Source: Flavobacteriia bacterium (GTDB lineage: Bacteria > Bacteroidota > Bacteroidia > Flavobacteriales > Flavobacteriaceae). Taken from it: a DNA stretch of 53,600 nucleotides. The notes below the pieces were generated by a model. The model was given only the letters and a program-made list of their open reading frames with translations, had not been told where the DNA came from and did no database searches. The stretch spans positions 1-53,600 of the forward strand of contig JAAFHW010000010.1 in assembly GCA_013298525.1 (NCBI GenBank). Direction: 5' to 3'. Made by a program: the position numbers and the translations under genes. Shown piece by piece: positions 49,608 to 53,600 of this stretch (positions are counted from its first letter, which is position 1; each line of letters begins with the position of its first letter).

Positions 49608-50008
49608 AGAAGACTTTAGTTTTTTACTTTTTATTTTTTTCATTTTGTTTAAACGCTCAAACATTTGATGAAGTAAAAGCTTGCGAACTTAAGTATCAAA
49701 ATTGTCTAGATTCTGGACTTGACATGAAAACTTGTGCTATCACTTTTTATAATGAAGCAAATGAATTACTTAATTTATCTTATAAAAAACTCAAACTTCA
49801 ATTAAAAACTTCGCAAAAAAGAAAACTTCTAAACGAACAAAGAAATTGGTTAAAGAAAAGGGACAAATATTTTGAAGAAGCTTTTGAAGAAGCAAAAAAT
49901 GATAATGGTGGAAGTACACTTTCTGAAGATTTTAAAATGATGTATTTTGATAAAAAAGCTGAATTTGTAATTGAAAGAGTTAAAGAATTAATATCAAAAA
50001 TTAAATAA
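49604..50008 (+). CDS. exported LprI-like (DUF1311) protein
   Basis: This 134-residue protein has a signal peptide (to about CLNAQ) and a helical domain with paired cysteines: ACELKYQNCLDSGLDMKTCA and EANELLNLSYKKLKLQLK, then LLNEQRNWLKKRDKYFEEAF. This is the lysozyme-inhibitor LprI N-terminal type domain (formerly DUF1311). It could protect peptidoglycan from host or predator lysozyme; the link is family-level only. Its start overlaps the waaA stop (ATGA) and the following GNAT gene starts directly after its stop. Confidence 0.85.
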   Translation: MKKTLVFYFLFFSFCLNAQTFDEVKACELKYQNCLDSGLDMKTCAITFYNEANELLNLSYKKLKLQLKTSQKRKLLNEQRNWLKKRDKYFEEAFEEAKNDNGGSTLSEDFKMMYFDKKAEFVIERVKELISKIK

Positions 50009-50455
50009 TTGATTCATTATAATATTTTAGAACCTTCCCAAATCGAAACCATCACAGAAATGATGCAAGATTTCTATGCAATAGACAATTATCCAATTGA
50101 TATTGAAGTTTCTAAAAAACTATTTCAAGAATTTATTTCCAATGAAAATCTTGGTAAAGCTTGGCTGATTTATTCGGAAGATAAATTGGTTGGATATGTA
50201 ATTCTTACTTTTGTTTTTAGTTTTGAATACCAAGGAAGAATTGCCTTTATAGACGAACTTTACCTTAAAGAATCCGCTAGAGGAAGAGGAATTGGAGCCA
50301 AAACATTGCAATTCATAAAAGAACAAATCCCTAAATTATCGTTAAAATTGCTCTATCTTGAAGTAGAACATCACAATGAAAACGCACAAAAATTGTATCT
50401 TGCCAACGATTTTGAAATTCATAATCGCAAATTATTAAAATACAAACTACACTAA
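50009..50455 (+). CDS. GNAT-family N-acetyltransferase, TTG start
   Basis: This 148-residue protein has a complete GNAT fold: IHYNILEPSQIETITEMMQD, LVGYVILTFVFSFEYQGRIA, FIDELYLKESARGRGIGAKT (acetyl-CoA loop RGRGIG) and LEVEHHNENAQKLYLANDF. A TTG directly after the upstream stop is the best start; the first internal ATG, about 16 codons later, would delete the first strand and helix. The substrate is unknown. It sits between the LprI-like gene (0-base gap) and the S46 peptidase (3-base gap), so all are surely co-transcribed. Confidence 0.88.
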   Translation: MIHYNILEPSQIETITEMMQDFYAIDNYPIDIEVSKKLFQEFISNENLGKAWLIYSEDKLVGYVILTFVFSFEYQGRIAFIDELYLKESARGRGIGAKTLQFIKEQIPKLSLKLLYLEVEHHNENAQKLYLANDFEIHNRKLLKYKLH

Positions 50456-50458
50456 CAT

Positions 50459-52606
50459 ATGAAATATTTTAAATTACTACTCTTATTATTTGTCATTCAA
50501 ACGCAAGCGCAACAAGGAGGAATGTGGATTCCATCGATGTTAAAAGGAATGAACGAAGGCGAAATGAAAACCTTAGGAATGAAAATTTCTGCGGAACAAA
50601 TTTATTCCATCAACCAATCGAGTTTGAAAGACGCCGTTCCTCATTTTGATGGAGGTTGTACTGCCGAAGTAATTTCAGACAAAGGATTGATTTTGACCAA
50701 TCACCACTGTGGTTTTGATAATATTCAAAGTCATTCAACCGTTGAACATGACTATTTATCCAATGGTTTTTGGGCATACAAAATGGAAGAAGAATTGCCA
50801 AACAAAGATTTGGAAGTAACTTTTGTTGTAAAAATTGAAGATGTAACTTCCAAAATAATAGAAGGTATTGCAAGTTTGACTTCAGAAGCTGAAAAACAAA
50901 AGAAAATTCAACAAAATATTTCGGAATTAGTTAAAAATTCTCCTAAAGAAGCTTGGCAAGAAAATCGTGTAAAAACATTTTACGACGGAAATCAATACCT
51001 ATTATTTATAGTTGAAAGCTATAAAGATGTGCGTTTGGTTGGTGCACCACCAAGTTCAATAGGTAAATTTGGTTCGGATACAGACAATTGGGTTTGGCCA
51101 AGACACACTGGAGATTTTTCTTTATTCAGAATTTATGCTGATAAAAACAATCGTCCGGCGGCTTATTCAGCTGATAATGTTCCATACAAACCAAAACATT
51201 TCTTTCCTATTTCTATTACAGGTTTAAAAGAAAACGATTTCACTATGGTAATGGGTTATCCAGGAAGAACTACAGAATATTTACCATCAGTTGCGGTTAA
51301 TCAAATTGTTGAAACCTTAAATCCTGCAAAAGTTGAAATTCGTGATGCGGCTTTGAAAGTACAAGATCGTTTTATGAGAAAAGATCAAGCCATCAAAATT
51401 CAATATGCTGCCAAATATGCTTCTGTTGCCAATTATTGGAAAAAATGGATGGGAGAAACTAAAGGATTGAAAAAAGCCAATGCAGTTGCTGCCAAACAAA
51501 AATTTGAAAAAGACTTTCAACAAAAAGTAGCAAAAGCAGGCAAACAAGCTGAATACGGAAATTTATTATCAGAATTTGAAAAAAATTATACAGAAATTAA
51601 AGACTATGCTTTAGCACGAGATTATTTTTCTGAAGTTGCTTTAAGAAACACTGAATTACTTTCTGTTGGATATAAATTATACCAATTGGAACAAATTTTA
51701 AACACTAAAGGAGAACAATCTTTTACAGATAGAAAAAACACATTATCCAATGGAATTGGAGATTTTTATAAAGATTATAATGCTGAAGTTGATAAAAATG
51801 TATTTGAGCAACTAATCAATTTGTATGCTACTAAATCTCCTAAACAGTTTTTACCTGAAAGTTTAAACAACATTAATGCTGCTCAACTTACTACTGATGT
51901 TTTTGCAAATTCAAAATTAACATCCTTAGAAAAATTTAAATCATTATTAGAAGGTGATTCTAAAACCATTATTGAAAAAATAAATGCGGATAAAGGATAT
52001 CAAGTAATAAAATCAATGGCGGATGCCTTTACTAAAAATGTAGCTCCAAAATATGACGAATTGAATTTGAAAAACATTGCTTTGCAAAGAACTTATATGA
52101 AAGCCATTTTAGAGTTAAGTCCAAAATCAGCTCGTATTTTCCCTGATGCTAATAGTACTTTACGTGTAACTTACGGAAAAATAAAAGGATACAAACCAAA
52201 TGATGCAGTATATTATGAACCATTTACAACATTGGATGGAGTTATGGAAAAATATGTTCCAGGTGATTATGAGTTTGATGTACCTCAAAAACTAATTGAT
52301 TTGTACAATGCCAAAGATTATGGTATTTATGGAGTGAAAGGGAAAATGCCTGTTTGTTTCATAGCTACAAATCATACCACTGGAGGAAATTCAGGAAGTC
52401 CGGCTTTAGACAAAAATGGAAACTTAATTGGCTTGAATTTTGATAGAGTTTGGGAAGGAACTATGAGTGATGTTTATTACTCTCCTGACATTTGTAGAAA
52501 CATTATGGTGGATTCTAGATACATACTATTTATTATTGATAAGTATGCTGGAGCAAAAAACATCATTAATGAATTGAAAATCATACAACCAGCTAAGAAA
52601 AAATAA
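50459..52606 (+). CDS. S46-family dipeptidyl peptidase, DPP11 (Asp/Glu-specific) type
   Basis: This 715-residue exported serine peptidase has a signal peptide (to about TQAQQ), then GGMWIPSMLKGMNEGEMKTL. The catalytic His is in TNHHCGFDN (His82/83) and the nucleophile Ser645 in GNSGSPALD. Arg663 in NFDRVWEGTMSD lies 18 residues after the Ser, as Arg673 follows Ser655 in Porphyromonas gingivalis DPP11, where it selects acidic P1 residues; DPP7 has Gly there. The enzyme would release X-Asp/X-Glu dipeptides in the periplasm. It closes the waaA operon. Confidence 0.93.
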   Translation: MKYFKLLLLLFVIQTQAQQGGMWIPSMLKGMNEGEMKTLGMKISAEQIYSINQSSLKDAVPHFDGGCTAEVISDKGLILTNHHCGFDNIQSHSTVEHDYLSNGFWAYKMEEELPNKDLEVTFVVKIEDVTSKIIEGIASLTSEAEKQKKIQQNISELVKNSPKEAWQENRVKTFYDGNQYLLFIVESYKDVRLVGAPPSSIGKFGSDTDNWVWPRHTGDFSLFRIYADKNNRPAAYSADNVPYKPKHFFPISITGLKENDFTMVMGYPGRTTEYLPSVAVNQIVETLNPAKVEIRDAALKVQDRFMRKDQAIKIQYAAKYASVANYWKKWMGETKGLKKANAVAAKQKFEKDFQQKVAKAGKQAEYGNLLSEFEKNYTEIKDYALARDYFSEVALRNTELLSVGYKLYQLEQILNTKGEQSFTDRKNTLSNGIGDFYKDYNAEVDKNVFEQLINLYATKSPKQFLPESLNNINAAQLTTDVFANSKLTSLEKFKSLLEGDSKTIIEKINADKGYQVIKSMADAFTKNVAPKYDELNLKNIALQRTYMKAILELSPKSARIFPDANSTLRVTYGKIKGYKPNDAVYYEPFTTLDGVMEKYVPGDYEFDVPQKLIDLYNAKDYGIYGVKGKMPVCFIATNHTTGGNSGSPALDKNGNLIGLNFDRVWEGTMSDVYYSPDICRNIMVDSRYILFIIDKYAGAKNIINELKIIQPAKKK

Positions 52607-52626
52607 AATTTATATTTTATTGTAGT

Positions 52627-52643
52627 TTGGCATGAAATTTGTA
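52627..52643 (+). promoter_or_regulatory. candidate sigma-54 promoter upstream of the 52762 lipoprotein
   Basis: TTGGCATGAAATTTGTA aligns over 17 bases to YTGGCACGRNNNTTGCW with only two differences (C7 to T and the -12 C to T). It lies 119 bases before the start codon; a TAnnTTTG box is nearer, so two promoters may serve the gene. Confidence 0.5.
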
Positions 52644-52717
52644 AAGTAAAATGCGGAACTCGAAGATAGAATTTTTAAAAAAAGTTAAATAAAAGTTTTT
52701 TCGATTAAAAAAATTTA

Positions 52718-52725
52718 TATCTTTG
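52718..52725 (+). promoter_or_regulatory. -7 element upstream of the 52762 lipoprotein
   Basis: TATCTTTG matches TAnnTTTG 36 bases before the start codon, with a T-rich tract about 17 bases further upstream. Confidence 0.55.
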
Positions 52726-52761
52726 CTCCGAATTAATAATTAACCTTTTATTTAAATTAAG

Positions 52762-52980
52762 ATGAAAAAAGTATTTTTAAGTTTAGCTGTTATTGCTGCA
52801 TTAACTGTAGTATCTTGTAAACAATCAGAAAACGCTGCAGAAGGAACTGCTGACACAACTGCAGTAGCAGATACAACTGCTGCTCCAGCTGACACAACTG
52901 CTGCTCCAGCTGATACAACTGCTGCTCCAGCTGACACAACTGCTGCTCCAGCTGAGGCTGCTGCTCCAGCTAAAAAATAA
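52762..52980 (+). CDS. small lipoprotein with DTTAAPA tandem repeats
   Basis: This 72-residue protein has a lipoprotein signal ending in TVVSC (Cys19). After an acidic stretch with EGTADTTAVA come four copies of DTTAAPA and EAAAPAKK. The low-complexity Ala/Pro/Thr tail is probably extended or disordered and may span or tether to the cell wall. The start has a normal leader with promoter elements, and a terminator follows, so it is an independent gene. The long reading frame on the opposite strand is an artefact of the repeat. Confidence 0.82.
   Translation: MKKVFLSLAVIAALTVVSCKQSENAAEGTADTTAVADTTAAPADTTAAPADTTAAPADTTAAPAEAAAPAKK
52870..52953 (+). repeat. 21-bp tandem repeat x4 in lipoprotein gene
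   Basis: Units of GA(T/C)ACAACTGCTGCTCCAGCT repeat four times head to tail, encoding DTTAAPA each; they differ only by a silent T/C. Confidence 0.95.
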
Positions 52981-52996
52981 TTAGAACTAGTTCTAA
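52981..52996. repeat. 16-bp perfect palindrome after the lipoprotein gene
   Basis: TTAGAACTAGTTCTAA is its own reverse complement and starts directly after the stop codon. Confidence 0.7.
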
Positions 52997-53007
52997 TTAC
53001 AAAAAAT

Positions 53008-53035
53008 AAGCTCTGCAATGCAGAGCTTTTTTTAC
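53008..53035 (+). terminator. Rho-independent terminator after the 52762 lipoprotein
   Basis: AAGCTCTGC and GCAGAGCTT form a 9-bp GC-rich stem with a three-base loop, followed by seven Ts. The opposing YegP-like gene ends just beyond. Confidence 0.9.
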
Positions 53036-53048
53036 TTTATATTTAAAT

Positions 53049-53414
53049 TTATCCGAAGATTTCTTCTGCAGGTGGAAAAACATCATTCTGATTTGAAAAG
53101 TCAAGAACTTCAGAATTGTGTATGGTTCGTTCTATTTCCGCAATTCCCTTTTCCATTAATAATTGAGTAGTATACTTCCTACTTACAGCAATTTCTTTTT
53201 CGTTTAAAATTATTTTAAAATAAAGCTTCCCATTCTTTGACTTGAACTTCATAAAAAATAAACTTGCTATAGATTTTTTAAGTAATTCAATATTGTCTTC
53301 GCACTCAAACCGTAATTCAAAATCATTACTCAACAATATCACTTTACCTTTCCTAGAAGTAAACTCATATTTATAATATCCATTTAATCTTTTACTTATA
53401 ACAAAAGTACCCAT
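53049..53414 (-). CDS. YegP-like protein (two DUF1508 repeats)
   Basis: This 121-residue protein has two related units: FVISKRLNGYYKYEFTSRKG with KVILLSNDF, and FMKFKSKNGKLYFKIILNEK with EIAVSRKYT. Each unit has the DUF1508 pattern (FeiykdknG-yyF-lka-NgkvI--S--Y) found as a tandem in YegP. A helix with EKGIAEIERTI follows the second. The ATG at 53414 is preferred to a TTG three codons upstream. The protein lacks a signal and is probably cytoplasmic; the family function is not known. Confidence 0.85.
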   Translation of the reverse strand: MGTFVISKRLNGYYKYEFTSRKGKVILLSNDFELRFECEDNIELLKKSIASLFFMKFKSKNGKLYFKIILNEKEIAVSRKYTTQLLMEKGIAEIERTIHNSEVLDFSNQNDVFPPAEEIFG

Positions 53415-53442
53415 ATCACTCAAATCAGAATCAAATTAAAAC

Positions 53443-53473
53443 AAAAAAAGCTTCAAACATAGTTTGAAGCTTT
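53443..53473 (-). terminator. terminator after tRNA-Leu
   Basis: AAAGCTTCAAAC and GTTTGAAGCTTT form a perfect 12-bp stem with a three-base loop; on the minus strand a run of seven Ts follows. Confidence 0.88.
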
Positions 53474-53475
53474 AG

Positions 53476-53561
53476 TACTCAGAGCGGGACTTGAACCCGC
53501 ACGAACATTACTGTTCACTGGATTTTAAGTCCAGCGTGTCTACCAATTTCACCATCCGAGC
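53476..53561 (-). tRNA. tRNA-Leu (anticodon TAA)
   Basis: On the minus strand the 86-base class II tRNA runs from GCTCGGA (53561) to TCTGAGT plus discriminator A (53476). It has TGGTGAAATTGGTAGACA in the D-arm, anticodon stem CTGGA/TCCAG around CTTAAAA (anticodon TAA), a long variable arm and GGTTCAAGTCC in the T-arm. The acceptor includes G-U pairs at its first and fifth positions. CCA is not encoded. Confidence 0.95.
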
Positions 53562-53575
53562 ATTATAGGTGGTTG

Positions 53576-53600
53576 AGCGAAAAACGGGGCTCGAACCCGC
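53576..53600 (-). tRNA. partial tRNA (3' end only; rest beyond window)
   Basis: On the minus strand GCGGGTTCGAGCCCCGT forms a T-arm, followed by the acceptor strand TTTTCGC and a discriminator base. The acceptor implies a 5' start GCGAAAA. The anticodon is outside the window, so the isotype cannot be named. It lies 14 bases from tRNA-Leu, suggesting a tRNA cluster. Confidence 0.8.

Noticed and set aside
52752..53018. 88-codon frame opposite the repeat-rich lipoprotein
   Set aside because: It is the complement of the 21-bp repeat; the plus frame has signal, promoter and terminator.

Overview
The window reads as chromosomal DNA of a Bacteroidota member, most likely a Flavobacterium or close relative. 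The evidence is very AT-rich coding and intergenic sequence, promoters of the TAnnTTTG type, a T9SS C-terminal sorting domain, a T9SS plug (DUF5103) protein, DUF6702 and DUF2490 families, an S46 dipeptidyl peptidase and many small SxC-type lipoproteins. No phage, IS element, integrase or CRISPR array was seen. Genes are packed tightly; no gene-free stretch exceeds about 300 bases.

Layout. 0-3.5 kb (minus): an ECF sigma factor with an overlapping anti-sigma-like membrane protein that runs off the left edge, then rlmN and a polyprenyl synthetase. 3.6-4.8 kb (plus): a lipoprotein and an O-methyltransferase. 4.8-10.1 kb (minus): a likely six-gene run of two carboxypeptidase-regulatory-like proteins, a DUF6702 protein, an M1 aminopeptidase, a TatA/B subunit and a PAP2 phosphatase. 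10.3-14.1 kb: pepE, tRNA-Gly, a GNAT protein and two convergent L,D-transpeptidases of different families. 14.4-18.5 kb: a DUF5916 outer-membrane protein and gpmI.

18.5-27.2 kb is the most interesting stretch. Two plus-strand transcription units (NTF2-like lipoprotein, DUF2490, short MscS; and LRR protein, TerC, TetR, ABC protein, HlyD, TolC) start from two almost identical promoters. Both carry the palindrome AATAGT-N3-ACTATT overlapping the -7 box in the same register. I infer one TetR-controlled envelope/export regulon. The ABC protein has an intact Walker A, but its Q-loop, signature, Walker B/catalytic Glu and H-loop positions all deviate, so it may be a pseudo-ATPase.

27.2-39.5 kb: CoA-transferase, map, a methyltransferase, T9SS plug protein, apaG, pruA, a T9SS-sorted lipase-like protein, rsmG, a fatty-acid desaturase and an aspartate-type aminotransferase. 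39.5-43.0 kb: an acetyltransferase, then a Crp-like regulator followed by pirin, YjdJ-like GNAT, YjdI-like Fe-S protein, a small membrane module and an FMN reductase. 43.0-45.9 kb: fabD, an M23 peptidase, a secreted protein and two low-complexity lipoproteins. 45.9-48.1 kb (minus): a sugar aminotransferase and galE. 48.4-52.6 kb: waaA, an LprI-like protein, GNAT and a DPP11-type S46 peptidase in one tight operon. The right end holds a repeat-rich lipoprotein, a YegP-like protein, tRNA-Leu and a truncated tRNA.

Intergenic spaces carry a characteristic set of short heptamer tandem repeats, inverted repeats and two dispersed repeat types, listed separately.
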